Below are positions 10,076-21,370 of a DNA stretch of 64,000 nt, piece by piece. This stretch comes from Prorocentrum cordatum. Lineage: Eukaryota; Sar; Dinophyceae; Prorocentrales; Prorocentraceae. Location of the stretch: positions 97,501 to 161,500 of the forward strand of contig CAUYUJ010009358.1 of the NCBI GenBank assembly GCA_963575745.1. Direction: 5' to 3'. A model generated the notes under the pieces. The model worked only from the letters and a program-made list of their open reading frames with translations. It had not been told where the DNA came from and searched no databases. How positions within the stretch are numbered: position 1 is the first letter of the stretch; each line of letters opens with the position of its first letter. Made by a program: the position numbers and the translations under genes.

Positions 10076-10175
10076 NNNNNNNNNNNNNNNNNNNNNNNNN
10101 NNNNNNNNNNNNNNNNNNNNNNNNNNNNNNNNNNNNNNNNNNNNNNNNNNNNNNNNNNNNNNNNNNNNNNNNNNN
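10076..10175. other. Assembly gap, exactly 100 N
   Basis: A round 100-N run is a placeholder of unknown true length. Adjacency and orientation across it rest on scaffolding. Confidence 0.98.
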
Positions 10176-10321
10176 CTCGGGTCCTGCGACTCTGCTGTGC
10201 AGGAGGGGCCCGCCGCGGCCCAGGGGCCTCCCCGTGGTCGGGCGCTGGCCCTCCCGGCCGCCCATGCGCTCGCTTCTGCAGAGGCCCTCTGCGGCAGGTC
10301 GGGGAGGAGGGGGAGGTAGGC

Positions 10322-10488
10322 TTAAGTCGGGCCTGTCCCCCTACAGCCGGATTTCCGACGAAAAATAAGCAATACCCTAAACATGCCCAAAAGATGCCCA
10401 AACCTGCTCAAAAAATGGTCCCCTGTTTTTTTGGGGGGGGGATTTTTTTTTTTGATATTTCCCCTGTAGGGGGACAGGCCCGACTTAA
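10322..10488. mobile_element. TIR element family B, copy 1 (167 bp), TTAA ends
   Basis: TTAAGTCGGGCCTGTCCCCC with TACAG mirrors CTGTAGGGGGACAGGCC with CGACTTAA. The terminal TTAA on both sides is what a TTAA-targeting transposon leaves. The interior (AAACATGCCCAAAAGATGCC) resembles DNA at 46935-47000. Confidence 0.85.
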
Positions 10489-10594
10489 AGATAGGCGGAG
10501 GAGGATAGAGAAAAGGGGAGGAGGGGTCGTCGCCGAACGTCGGCCACGGCAGCTCGGCCGCCCTCGGACGACATGGCAACAGACTCTGGTGCCT

Positions 10595-10870
10595 AAGCAG
10601 CAAAAGGAGGGTGAGGTGCGGGCAAGACTTGTGTCCATGCCCGCTGCAGCTTGGATTCTCGGACTCCCTTGCCCAGAAGCCCGAGGCGCAGTGGATACGG
10701 ATAAGAATGCTGGCCCCCAGAGGCTCGATTCTTATCCATACCGAGTGCGCTCCGGCCTTGCGGCGCCTCTTCCGAGAAAGTCAGATACGCACTGGTCTGG
10801 ATATGCATATTGCCCGAATGACGAGCAAAGACGATCTGGAGAAGCAAAAAGCGCCTGGCCTCCAGCTGCC
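10595..10870. repeat. Repeat family L, copy 1
   Basis: GCGGGCAAGACTTGTGTCCA, CTGCAGCTTGGATTCTCGGA and GATACGGATAAGAATG recur as diverged direct and inverted pieces, and again at 23130-23360. Confidence 0.6.
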
Positions 10871-11189
10871 CGTCATCAAAAGAGCCAGCCATCTCGTCTC
10901 GGCCCCAGCCTTCCCGTGCCGAGGTGGAGGGAGCAGGGAGGGAAAAGAGGACGGGGATTGGAGGCGGGGGTAGAGAGGACGTCCACAAGAGAGGGAAAGG
11001 AGGACGTCCACAAGGGAGGAGAGGGGGTAGGAGGGAGGAGAGGGAGAACGTCCCCAAGGGAGAAGAAGCAAGGAGGACCTCCACGAGGGATGACAGGAGG
11101 GGGGCCTGAACTAGCTGGGAGCCCAGGAGAATCGGTCGGGAGGGTGGGGATGCAGCCAAATCCGCTCAAGATCGGTTCCCGGGATCCGC
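10871..11189. repeat. Purine-rich GAGAGG tract
   Basis: GGGAGGAGAGG and GAGGACGTCCACAAG(G)GAG variants repeat irregularly. No gene recognised. Confidence 0.55.
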
Positions 11190-11205
11190 TCCCGGGCGCT
11201 GCCAG

Positions 11206-11249
<44 letters not shown>

Positions 11250-11286
11250 CCCCAGGCGCTCCCAGGCGCCCCCCCAGGCACTCCCA
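11190..11286 (+). repeat. CTCCCAGGCG 10-mer array
   Basis: About eight tandem copies of CTCCCAGGCG with CCCCCAGGCG variants. Confidence 0.9.
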
Positions 11287-11469
11287 TCTGGTGGAGCGCT
11301 TCGCCCCACGATCTATTCCTCGCGGCCCCCCTCGGAGGCCGCAGCGGGCAACACGCACTCTCCCCGAGCGCCCGGCGCCTCGAACCCGCCCGCCCTCCCT
11401 GCTGGCCGATGACCCAGTGCGGGGCCACCTCGGACCCCACGCCCGCTCCGGAGGAGGGGGGAGGATCGG
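11287..11469. other. GC-rich spacer
   Basis: Nothing recognised. Confidence 0.5.
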
Positions 11470-11595
11470 GTTGACCCAAGAGGGGGTCCAGCGACAAGGG
11501 GGTGATGCAATAGATTTGGCGCAATACATTTGCAACACAATTGCCCCAAATCTATTGCACCACCCCCTTTCAGCTGGACCCCCTTTTGGGTCGAC
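11470..11595. mobile_element. TIR element family K, copy 2 (126 bp)
   Basis: TTGACCCAAGAGGGGGTCCA is mirrored by TGGACCCCCTTTTGGGTCGA. An inner pair (GCAATAGATTTGG / CCAAATCTATTGC) makes the interior foldback too. Confidence 0.85.
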
Positions 11596-11813
11596 CAGAG
11601 AGGAGGGGGCCCCGGAGGCCCGGACGCTGCCGTCTGTCCGCGCCGGGCGGCCTCGCTGGAGCTCGGGCCCTCGGACCCGCGCAGATCGATCCGGCTCGGA
11701 GAGCGGCACAGACGGATTGGGTCCGGGTCTCCGGTGGTGATGCTCTCCTATACTTGCCATCACGCAGGCGTCCATTCCCCGTGCGTGCTTCACCTTCGGG
11801 CGCCTTATGTTTC

Positions 11814-11890
11814 GCAGGCTGCTCCAGGATGCTCCTCGAGGGTCCCCACACCGGACAAAAAAAGTAGACGCCCGAGAGATGCCAAGCCAC
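11814..11890. mobile_element. TIR family E, partial copy
   Basis: Shares CCAGGATGCTCCTCGAGGGT and GAGAGATGCCAAGCCA with the better copies at 42346-42477 and 35553-35674. Confidence 0.55.
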
Positions 11891-11959
11891 TGGTGCTTGT
11901 TTTGTTCGCAGCGTCGGATCTCAAAGGAGGGCGACGCGCAGGAGAAGGGCGGGGGGGGG

Positions 11960-13236
11960 GAGGAGGATGAGGATGAGGATGAGGATGAGGATGAGATGAG
12001 ATGAGATTGAGGATGAGGATGAGAAGAGGAGAGGGGGGAGGAGGAGGGAGGAGGAGGAGGAGGAGGAGGAGGAGAAGGAGGAGAAGAGGAGAGAAGGAGA
12101 AGGAAAGGAAACGGAGGGGAGGAGGAGGAGTAGGAGGGAGGAGGAAGGAGGAGGAGGAGAGCGAGGGGAGGAGGAGGAGGCGGAGGAGGAGGAGGGAGGA
12201 GGAGGGAGGAGGAGGAGGGGAGGAGGAGGAGGAGGAGAAAGAGGAGAAGAAGGAGGAGCAGAAGGAGAGGAGGAGGAGAAGGAGGAGGAGGAGAGAGAGG
12301 AGGCGGAAGAGGAGGAGGAGTAGGAGGAGGAGGAGGGAAGAGGAAGGATGAGGAGAAGGAGGAGGAGGGCAGGGGAGGAGAAGGAGGTTGAGGAGGAGAA
12401 GGAGAAGGGAGAAGGAAGAGGATGGAAGCGTAGAAGGAGGAGGGAGGAGATGGACAGGAAAAGGAAGAGAGCAGAGGAGGGGAGCGGGGAGGAGGAGGAG
12501 AAGAGGAGGTCCCAACACATCGTTTTTAAGAGGAGAAGGAGGATGAGAGGAGGAGAGGAGAAGGACGGAGGAGGAGGAGGACTCGAGTGCGAAATGGCGG
12601 AGGAGGAGGAGGAGGAGGAGGATAGGAAGAGGAGGATGAGCGAGCGAGAAGAAAGGGAGTGGGATGAGGAGGAGGGACGAGTTAGGAGGAGCAGGTGGAG
12701 GAGGAGGAGGCGGAGGAATGGAACCCGAAGCGGGAGGTGGAGGGAGGGAGGAGGGAGGGAGGGAGGGAGTGGGAGGGAGGGACGGAGGGAGGAGGATCGG
12801 AGGAGGCGGAGGATGACGACGAGAGGAAGAGGAGGAGGAGCAAGAGAAGAAGCTGGCGAGAGACGCAAGAGGAGCAGGTAGGAGCACGAGGGAGGAGGAG
12901 CAAGAGGAGAGAGAGGAGCAAGAGGAGAGGAGGGAGGAGGAGGAGGAGGAGGAGGAGGAGGAGGAGGAGGAGGAGGAGGCGGAGGAGGAGGAGAGGAGGA
13001 GGAGGATGAGGAGGAGGAGGAAGAGAAACGACGAGGAAGGAGGCGGAGGAGGAGGAGGAGGCGGAGGAGGAGGAGGAGATGGAGGGAGGAGATGGCGAGG
13101 AGAAGGAGGAGGAGGAGGAGGACGGAAGGAGGAGGAGGAGGAGGAGGAGGACGGAAGGAGGAGGATGCAGCAGGAGGATGAGGAGGAGAAGAAGTGAAGT
13201 GGAGGGAGGAGGATGAAGAGACGAGGAGGAGGAGGA
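11960..13236 (+). repeat. GGA/GAG microsatellite, 1.28 kb
   Basis: Almost uninterrupted GGA with GAA, GGG and GAT variants. It forms one side of the LINE at 13260-21392; the GGA array at 21393 forms the other. Confidence 0.95.
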
Positions 13237-13457
13237 GAGCAGCGGAGAGCAGCGGCAGGACGTCGCGTCGGCCAGGCCAACTAGACGCAGCACAGGCGGC
13301 CAGGGGGCCGCAGCCTCAGGGGAGGCCAGCGATGCCGATCACGTCGACGGACGCGAAGGGCGGCGCGCTGGGGCCAGACCGCCGCGCAGCGCCTTGCGGC
13401 GAGCCGCTGGGGCCAGAACGCCACGCAGCGGCTGCCCGTGCCATGAGAGGCCGACCC

Positions 13458-15724
13458 TCAACCACTTCTCCGTCGCCTCCTGCGTCCCGCATTCCACGGC
13501 ACCGAAGGCGCTCTGAGCGGGCCAATGGGCGGTGGCTGCCCTTCCCGCCGCAGCTCGGCCAGCCACGTCCGCAGGCGCACGTAGTCGTAGCGCCGCATGC
13601 AGTCCGACACGATCCTCTGCGACCGCGTCAGCGTGTGGCGCCACCTGTAGTAGGCCCGCCTCGCGGGCATGCCAGTCCCCCCGGCCCGCTCGCAGATCTC
13701 CTCGGCCATCTCCTCGGCCGTCCTCCCACGCGCCCGCAGCCTGGTGGCGAAGCGCGGCTGGGACAGGATCTGCGTGACGTAGCCGACGCAGTGGTCGAGC
13801 CACTCGCTGTGGCACTCCATCGTCTCGCCGACCTCGGGCGCCTGGGTCCAGTACCGCGCCCATCCAGCGACCTGCAGCTCAAGCCTGGGCGCGACGCTGC
13901 GCCTCGGCTGCGCTGGCTCAGGCCGAGCCACCGCAACTCTGCCAGCACTCAGGGCGGGGCCGCACACACGGTCGGCACTTGCAGGTCCCCTGCCACCCCT
14001 GGTGCTGGCCATGCACATTCCGTCGCGGTCCGCGTCGCTTCCTGGGCTCAGGGCGGGGCCGCACTCACGCACGCACATTGCAGGTCCCCTGCAACCCCTG
14101 GCCCAGGCCGTAATCCGTCGCCGCTCGGGGTGGGTGCTGGTGCTCAGGGCGGGGCCGCACTCAGGACCGCAGACTGCAGGTCCCCTGCCACCCCTGGCAC
14201 CAGCCGTAGCTGCACGTGGACACGCCTCCCCAGAAGCCAGCTGCGGCTGCCGCTGGTCCTCCTCAAGCGACGCCGCTTCCAGAGACCCGCTGCCAGTGCC
14301 CAGGGCGGGGCCGCACACAGGACTGCACTTTGCAGGTCCCCTGCCACCCCTGGCGCTGGCCATGCCCTTGCCGTCGCGGTCCTCGTCGCATCCTGGGCTC
14401 AGGGCGGGGCCGCACTCACGCACGCACATTGCAGGTACCCTGCCACCCCTGGCCCAGGCCGTAAATCGTCGCCGCACGCGGTGGGCCTGGCTGCCGTCGC
14501 CGCCAGTGCCCAAGGTGGGGCCGCACTCAGGGTCGCGGCTTGCAGGCCTCCTGCCACCCTTGTCACTGGCCATGCCTGGCAGCGCCCGCTGCGAGTTGTC
14601 AGACCTGCCAGCACTCAGGGCGGGGCCGCATTCGCGACCGCACTTTGCAGGTCCCCTGCCACCCCTGGTGCTGGCCATATCGGTAGTCGAGAACGGCTGC
14701 GGCGGGCTGCTCATGTCCTGAGGGCTGGTCACGGCGCCCTCCTGGTGGTCCGTGGTCAGCGTCACCTCGTGTGCCAGGTCACACCTCAAGGGCGCAGGCA
14801 GCCGCGACGGCCCCGCCGCCAGACAGGCATCGACCACCCCCACGTCTGGGGCAGCTGGCGGCGGCTGGAGCGTCACCAGTCCAGGGGTGCCCCCGTCGGG
14901 GCATTGGTGCGCTCCATAGGCCGAGGGCAAGCTGCCGTCGGCCATGTCTCCCTCATCACGCTGCGCGCCGCTGGCGGCTGCTGGACCACGTTCGGCTAGC
15001 AGATGCTGCTGCCTTCGCTGCATCCGTTCCTGGAGCTCCTGCCGTCGCACCCGCCAAGCAGGCTTCTTGGTCTGGACTGCGTCGGACCCTCCAGCCCCTG
15101 CAGGCACCTCGCGCATCTCGTGGTCCTGGCCAGGCCTGGTCGCCTCGCCCTGTTCCTTCTGCGCGTGCCTGCCGCTTGGCCGCTCTGCAGCGCCGTCGCC
15201 CCCAGAGGCCATGTCGCCCGCGGCCGCGCTGGCCGCCGCTGTGGCCCATGTTCTGGGGCCGTCTGGAGCCTCGCCTGCACCTCCCCAAGTAAGCACCTTT
15301 CCTGTCTTGGGGTGCAGCCCTTGGCTGAGCTTCTTGAGCCGCGCCCTGAGGTTGGACAGGTAGGTGCGCTGGTTCTTGCCCTCGGCGCTGGGCGGGCCAG
15401 CGCAGGGCGCAGCCAGGGCCAGTGAGGAGCCTGTCGCCGCCCACGCCACACATACCTCGCAGTAGATGGTGGGCCCTGCGCGCCTCAGCCTGTGCCCCTG
15501 CATCTCGATGGTAACGTCCCCTGAGCCCCAGGGGGCAGGCTCGGCTGGCCTGGGCCCCGCATCTTCGGGGCACGCCGCGCGCTCGATCGCCTGCATAGCG
15601 AACTCGCCCGCCTCCGAGACCACAATGGGCTGCGCGCCGACGTGCGCGATGATGGCCTCGGCCCGCAGCGCGGTGTACTGGCTGGCCTCGCAAGCTGAAC
15701 GCGCGAACTGCGTCCATGTGGCCC
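13458..15724 (-). CDS. LINE ORF2, C-terminal part (after frame change)
   Basis: This frame continues ORF2 after a one-base shift at the GGGG run (15722-15725): upstream ends LCRACCRQTSGQTG and this part resumes ATWTQFARSACEASQYTALRAE. It then has a CEVC pair, a basic region, seven copies of a Cys repeat of the form GGRGPAxCxxxCGPALSxG (about 13940-14700), and a helical C-terminus with RAYYRWRHTLTRSQRIVSD. Six of the seven copies keep the second Cys within CGP. The shift is either a single-base deletion, an assembly error or programmed -1 frameshifting. The Cys repeats may bind zinc or nucleic acid; their function is unknown. Confidence 0.75.
13940..14700 (-). repeat. Seven-copy Cys-repeat coding minisatellite
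   Basis: On the plus strand the unit reads CTCAGGGCGGGGCCGCAC, then about 18 variable bases, then TGCAGGTCCCCTGCCACCCC. Seven units are spaced roughly 80-125 bp apart within the LINE coding frame. Confidence 0.85.
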
Positions 15725-18700
15725 CGTCTGCCCGCTGGTCTGCCTGCAGCAAGCGCGGCACAGCACCACCGCCGTCCCGTTCAGGCGAACCAGGGAGTGG
15801 CTGATCACAGTCGCCGCCTGCACCTTGGGCACCTTTGGCGGGCGGGCTGTCTGCTCGGGCGCATCCCAGCGGCCTGCGTGCATCGTCCTCTGCACCGCCC
15901 AGCCGACGTACTTTGCCAGGCTCTTGTAGTGTTGCAGCTCGATGTTGTAGAACTCCTCGTACACCTTCGACACGGTGTGCTGCATGGCTCCTTGCCGAGC
16001 GAACCAGTCGGCCCACATGTTGCCAGAGTACAGCAGCGGGTGGAGGCCTCGGTCCAAGTACGCATCCATGTCCTGGTGCGCGGGGATCCATCTCACTTCA
16101 GGCCGCGCTGGCTGGGCACGAATCCGTCTCCACACTGTGGCATGTGCCGCTCGCGCCTCCTCTAGCTCCTGCCCCCAGTGGCTGCATTCCTTCTCCATCG
16201 ACAGAAGGTCGGTGAAGACGAACTCGAGCTGCGGCCCCGCGAGCCGCAATGCCTGCAGCAGCGCGTGCCTCTCCGCGCGCCAGACCGTCTGGAGCGGCCC
16301 TGGCAGCGCCCCGAACGCCGCCCGAACAGGCAGTCCCTGGAGGGAAAGCTGCACGAAGGCCCATCCGCAGCGCCTCAGCTCGGGCATGCTGGACGCGAAG
16401 CCTGAGCCATCGGTGAAGACGGCGTTGCTGCAGGAAGCCGTGTCCGCCCCTGGGCTAGGCCAGCAGCCCCAGAACTTCACCTCGGCCTGCTCCGCGGCGG
16501 GCGGCACGAATGGCGGCATGCAGGGCAAGCACATTTGGAAGTCGGCGCTCTCGAAGCTGCCGCCCTCCTGCAGGCCTTTGTCGCACATGAAGGTGCGGGT
16601 GGCCTGCATCGGCTCGGGCGGCAGCTGCTCGTCCTGCTCCTCCTCTGTGAGCGGCTGCACGAGTACCTCGCAACCGAAAAATCTGTGCCCAGGCGAGTCG
16701 GACGGATGTCCGCAGGCCCTGCAATTCGGCGCCGCCGCCAGCCCAAGGTCGTGCTGGGCCTGTTGCGTCCAGGCCACCGTTGCCCAGTGGTGACGCAGGC
16801 TGGTGGCCGACGGGCCCTCCGCCAACGCCGCGCGCCCGTCGCCCACGCAGAGCCGCATGGCCCGCACCCAAGGCTTGACCTCGCCGTGCTGGCGGTGGTG
16901 CGCCGCGATCTGCCTCGCCTGCCAGCGTTGCACGCCGCCGGTCAGATGCATCCTGACGTCCTTCGGGCACGTGGTGAGGAGGTAGATCGCCGTATCCTGG
17001 TCGGTGACCAGGGTCGTGCTGGAGTACATGTGCCATCCGATGCGCCAGAGCGTCAGCGTGACGGAGGCGATGGGACCGCGAGCCCCTGCCCAGGACGGGC
17101 GCCCCACGAGCCGCTCCGTGACCTTGGCCCAGGCCCTGTGGAGCCTAGCCAGGGAGGTGCGCTGTTCCCAGATCCAGCTGGCGTATCGGCAAACGATGTC
17201 GCAGGTGGCGCCGTAGATGGGGTCGTACTCGCGCGCCTTCTGCGTGGCCAAATACACCGTGACGCTCGATGCACCTGGCCGAGCCCCTGCAAGCCTGCCA
17301 GCCTCGGCCCTCGGCACCTGCAGCGTATCGTCGGTGAGCCCTGACACCCCAGCACCGTGCGCCGCACTCGGCATGAGGCCCGTCTTCCACAGGCAGGTAG
17401 CGCGCCTGCCCACTGCCCCTCTGAAAGCTGCCAACTTGCCGCGCCGCTCCTTGAGCTGCCGCACCCGCTTTGCCGTCTGGAGCCTAGCGATTCTGCGCCC
17501 GCCCAGATCGTGCCCCAGGTTGCGGGCCCAGCGCATCTTGGTCAGCTTGCGGGCCGCCGCGTGTCGGGCACACTCGCGAGCAGCCGCGTCCGATGAGACC
17601 AAGTAGCCCGACTTGGTGGGCTGCACGACAATGCCTCGCTCCTGGGCGCCCTCGCGGAACCTGGTGGTGGCCGCCCAAAGCACGCCCAGTTGCGAGAGCC
17701 GCCTCCCGCGCCACTGCAAGGTGACGTCGTCGATGAGGGCCCTCGGGGTGACGCCTGCATCTCGCGCCTGCTCGAGCAGCCTGAACATGAGCAAGGTGAC
17801 CATGGCACAGGCGTGAGTGCATCCTGCGAGCACGCCCTGATGTGACACGACCGCGTAGGACACCGAGCCGAAAGCTTGCAGCCGCCTCGGCTGCCTGTAT
17901 AGCTCACTCAACATCCAGACCAACCGCAGCGGCATGCCCAGCAGCCGCGCCTCGATGAGTAGCCACTCGGGCTTAATCGTCTCAAAGAACTTCCAGGCGT
18001 CCAGCATGACGATTACGACGTGCTCGTCCAGGCAGTCCGATACCTCCGTCTCAAGGTTGAGGTCGAAGGCGGAGTCGGAGGAAGATCTGCCACCGCCCAT
18101 GCCCCAAATACTGGCATTGGGGTGCGCCGTCAGCCACGCCTTGGACGTCGAGGCACGAGCCCTCGACCACCATCGGATTAGCGAGTGCATCAGCGTGATC
18201 AGCCTGCAGCCGCCAGAGGCCTTGGGGATGCGGCACATAGCGTGCCACAGACTGTCGCTGGGCCAAGCCCCCAGCGCCTCGCACTTCATGAAGAGCTGGC
18301 CGCAGGTGTAAACGCCGTCGTCCGTGAGAAAGGTGAGCGCACGCATACCGATCTGCGCTGGGCCGAGCGCCGTGGTGGTGGGGAAGCTGCAGGCGGCCCG
18401 CTGCAGCGCCTCCACGGTGAGGTCCTCGAGGTCGTCCCATTCGTCGAAGTCAGCTGGCCTTTCCAGCGCCTCGAGCTTGTGGCACGACCAGACGTCCTCC
18501 CAGGCCTTCATCTCCCGGTCGCAGATCAGGTGCTGGCTGGCGACCTGCTGCTGCGGGACGAAGGTCTGGGCGAGCCGTCCAGTGGTGAGCTCGGTGTGGG
18601 TGCCCTGCCATTGCGCCAGCACCTCCTGCATCGCCCGCAGCTTGGTGAAGCGGTGCGCCTTGCCAGCGCCGTTCCGCAGGCTGTCGTTGGCCCACTGGAT

Positions 18701-20068
18701 CCAGCTCTGCTGCCTGACCTTGAGCGCGTCCGCGTGGGCGTCCTTGGCGAACTGGACGATGCGGCCCGCCTGTTCCAGGAAGTCGGTGTTGCCGATCACG
18801 CGAAAGCCCTGCTCGAAGAAGGACCTCACCCAATGCGGGAGCCGTGCCAGCGTCTTCTTGCTGTCCATAACCACGCGCCCATACTCCAAAGCCCTCGCGA
18901 CGAAGTCCGCCAGCTCGTGGTACTGCTCAGGGACAAGGGAGCACTGCAGGCTGGCGGTTTGCAGCCTCCTGCTGGCCTTCGCGAGGACCGCGCTGACCCC
19001 CATGAAGTGACGCGCCCATCGGCCCGCGACCTTGGCCGCGATGACATCAGGCCCCAATCGGACACGCTGCCCTTGCGGCTTCCACTTGACTGGCGCCAGC
19101 TTGGTCGCAATGGGCCCCGCACGTCCTTCGAACCGCCTGCGCGCTTCGCCAACCTGGTCGTAGCGGTCCAACAGCTCCTGCTCCAAGGTGCTGACGACGG
19201 CGTCCCAGGCTGCTGGCAGCTCCTCGGCGCTGGTTGTGGCGCGCACCTGGGCCAAAGTGGGCGCCCAGTCCTCGACACCTCGGCTGCAGCCGATGGGCGG
19301 CACCGCTGGAATCGCCCTGGGGGCGATCGGGATTCTCACGCGCATGTCCAGGTCGGCGGCACGCAGCTCCATGTTGACAGGGAGGTGCGGTGAGGTGATG
19401 CCCAACTCATCCACTCTCGGAGCCGAGATGCGGCTGGCCAGGTTTGCACCGACCAGAAAGTAGTCCAGCACCGAGCCGCTGCCCGCCTGTGGGCGGCAGG
19501 TGTCGGCCGACGGCGCTAGCCAGAGGCCCCCCGCCTTTTCCAACTGCGCCAGGGGCAGGCAGCTGGGAGGCCCATTGAAGTCGCCGCCGACGATCCAGTC
19601 GATGCCCGAGGCCGTGAGCTTCGTGAGGTAGCGAGTGAGCGCGCCGAAGATGCTTCGGTTCACGTCGTTCATGCCAACGCTGTCGACCAGGTAGGCCGAC
19701 ACGAGGACAATGCCGCCACGGACTCCCCAGTGCACGTGGGCGGCCACCAGTCGCCCTGGCCACAGTGTCGCCGAGGGCAGCAGCGGCGGGGCCGTGACGG
19801 GGATGTTCTTGCGGGCCAAGACCGCGACGCCGCCCGTAGTGCCCTCCGCGGAGGTGGGGCCTGCCACTGCTGGCGCCCAGATGCCCGCGAACCCGTGATC
19901 CAGCACCTCGTGCTGCAGGTCGGCGAGCTTCGCCTCGTCCCGTCGGTGATGCTCCTGGACGAGAACGACGTGCGACTCGAGGGTCTCTAGGCACGGCGCC
20001 AATGAACCCCAGGAAGTCACGTTGCTGGTAGTGATAGCGCCTTTCGCCATCGCAAGTGTGCAGGACAT
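15725..20068 (-). CDS. LINE ORF2: endonuclease, reverse transcriptase, RNase H
   Basis: The ATG at 20068 lies 13 nt past the ORF1 stop. An APE-type endonuclease opens the protein (VQEHH; GGDFNGPP near residue 160; SVLDYFLVG; SPHLPVNM where SDH is usual). The reverse transcriptase follows (KASGGCRLI; LDAWKFFETI with the first catalytic Asp; SHQGVLAGCTHA; ALIDDVTLQW with the DD pair near residue 780). A zinc-type CRACGH...H knuckle precedes RNase H (VFTDGSG near 1220; AERHALLQAL; VFTDLLSMEKE; WIPAHQD; MWADWFAR). All catalytic acidic residues appear intact. The enzyme would nick target DNA and copy its own RNA there. The frame breaks at about 15724 and continues one base over. Confidence 0.93.
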
Positions 20069-20081
20069 CGCGATGATGAGC

Positions 20082-21263
20082 TTAGTAAGGATTGAAGCCC
20101 CTGACGGCCAGCTCCGTGGCGCGCGCCAGCATGGCGTCGCTGGTCTCCTCTGCTGGCCCTGGCGAGAACTCCGCCATGGGCTGCCGCAGCTTCTCGGGCT
20201 CCATCGCGGCGGGATCCCAGCGCGGCGCTGCGGCTGCAGGGGCGGCGCCGCCTGCAGTGCCTGCGCCTTGCGCGGCGGCGGCGGCGTCGTCTCCCTCGAC
20301 GGACGCTGCAGGGGTGCGAGGGGCGCTCGCTGCCTCCGTGGCGGCGGCCCGCTCGCGCTGCCGCCGCAGCATGAGCTCCTGGAGGGGCCCGCCGAGCGCC
20401 GAGGCCAGCCGCTGCGGCAAATCGCCCGCGGTCTGCATGGTGCCGTCGGGGTGAGCGGCCAGCGCACCGCTGAGAGCCTGCGCCAGGTCGCCGAGGGTGA
20501 GGCCGCCCGTGTTCTTGATGACGTCGTGCTCCATGGACTGCCCAGGCGGACGATCCTCTGGCGCGACTGGGACCTGCTGCTGGAGTGCCGACTGCTCCGC
20601 CTGGAGGGCCACCTGCTGCGCCTTGAGCTCTCTGACACCATGCCGCTTGAGCTCCAGCTCGTCTTGCGCCTTCTTGACACGGTCCTCCGCCTCGCGCTCG
20701 GCCAGCTCCATCTTGCTGAGGTTGTCCGCCAGATTCTTCTGCCTGTGGGCCAGCGCCTGCACCCGCGCGTGGAGCGGCTTGGCGGCGAAGAGCCTGTCCT
20801 TGGCGGCGGCGAGCCTGCGCTTGAGATCCTCCCGCGGGCCCGTGGCCCAGTCGTGCTGCACGTCCTTGAGCGTGGCCAGGCCTGCCTCGCAGACCTTGAT
20901 CTCGCTCGCAGCCGAGGCGTCCTCGCCTGACTTGCCGTCGTCCACGTGCATGGCCGCGGCCCCGCCCTGGTCGGACTCCTGCGTACGAAGCTTCTTCCTG
21001 GCAGCGTCGAGCTCCGCCCGCATGGCCGCGAGCTCGCCCTCGAGCTTGCCCTCGGCCGTCCACGGGGCCCGCGTCTTGCCCTTGGCTGGGGCCCGCATCG
21101 AGGGCTCCTTCGGCGGCACAGGCCCGCCGTACACGTCCTTCTTGTGGAGCCTGCACCCTTGGCACTTGAGCGAGGTCCCGAAGTTGATGAGCGGCTTGCC
21201 GCGCTTCGTCGTACAGCTCCTGCAAGCCCAGTCCTGGCGTTCCTTTCGGCCGGCGCCAGCCAT
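20082..21263 (-). CDS. LINE ORF1 (RNA-binding type protein)
   Basis: 393 residues. The N-terminus WACRSCTTKRG...LKCQGCRL has a CxxC-x16-CxxC zinc-ribbon-like pattern. Residues about 70-260 are rich in Lys, Glu, Ala and Leu with heptad character, consistent with a coiled coil. The rest is Ala/Pro-rich with amphipathic stretches. Position before an endonuclease/RT frame and the Zn plus coiled-coil layout fit a LINE ORF1 nucleoprotein, though no named ORF1 family was recognised. The start at 21263 is chosen because an earlier in-frame open stretch lacks the zinc motif. It ends TAC-TAA 13 nt before the ORF2 ATG, compatible with coupled re-initiation. Confidence 0.85.
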   Translation of the reverse strand: MAGAGRKERQDWACRSCTTKRGKPLINFGTSLKCQGCRLHKKDVYGGPVPPKEPSMRAPAKGKTRAPWTAEGKLEGELAAMRAELDAARKKLRTQESDQGGAAAMHVDDGKSGEDASAASEIKVCEAGLATLKDVQHDWATGPREDLKRRLAAAKDRLFAAKPLHARVQALAHRQKNLADNLSKMELAEREAEDRVKKAQDELELKRHGVRELKAQQVALQAEQSALQQQVPVAPEDRPPGQSMEHDVIKNTGGLTLGDLAQALSGALAAHPDGTMQTAGDLPQRLASALGGPLQELMLRRQRERAAATEAASAPRTPAASVEGDDAAAAAQGAGTAGGAAPAAAAPRWDPAAMEPEKLRQPMAEFSPGPAEETSDAMLARATELAVRGFNPY

Positions 21264-21370
21264 GGTGCTGCAGTCTGCACTTGGGATCGAGAAGGGGCTG
21301 TCGGGCTCAAGAGCCCTGGCACTGGCCGCGGACTAGCGGTATCCACTTGTTCCCCTGTGGAACTAGGCAT

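Noticed and set aside
13194-14999. A 601-codon plus-strand open frame
   Set aside because: It is antisense to the LINE C-terminal coding region; the minus frame carries the meaningful Cys repeats and splice-free continuity.
20080-21370. An uninterrupted frame from the ATG right after the SL through to ORF2
   Set aside because: Upstream of about 20070 this frame is a shifted shadow of ORF1 with Arg/Ser/Pro composition and no domain; ORF1 starting at 21263 has the zinc motif and coiled coil.
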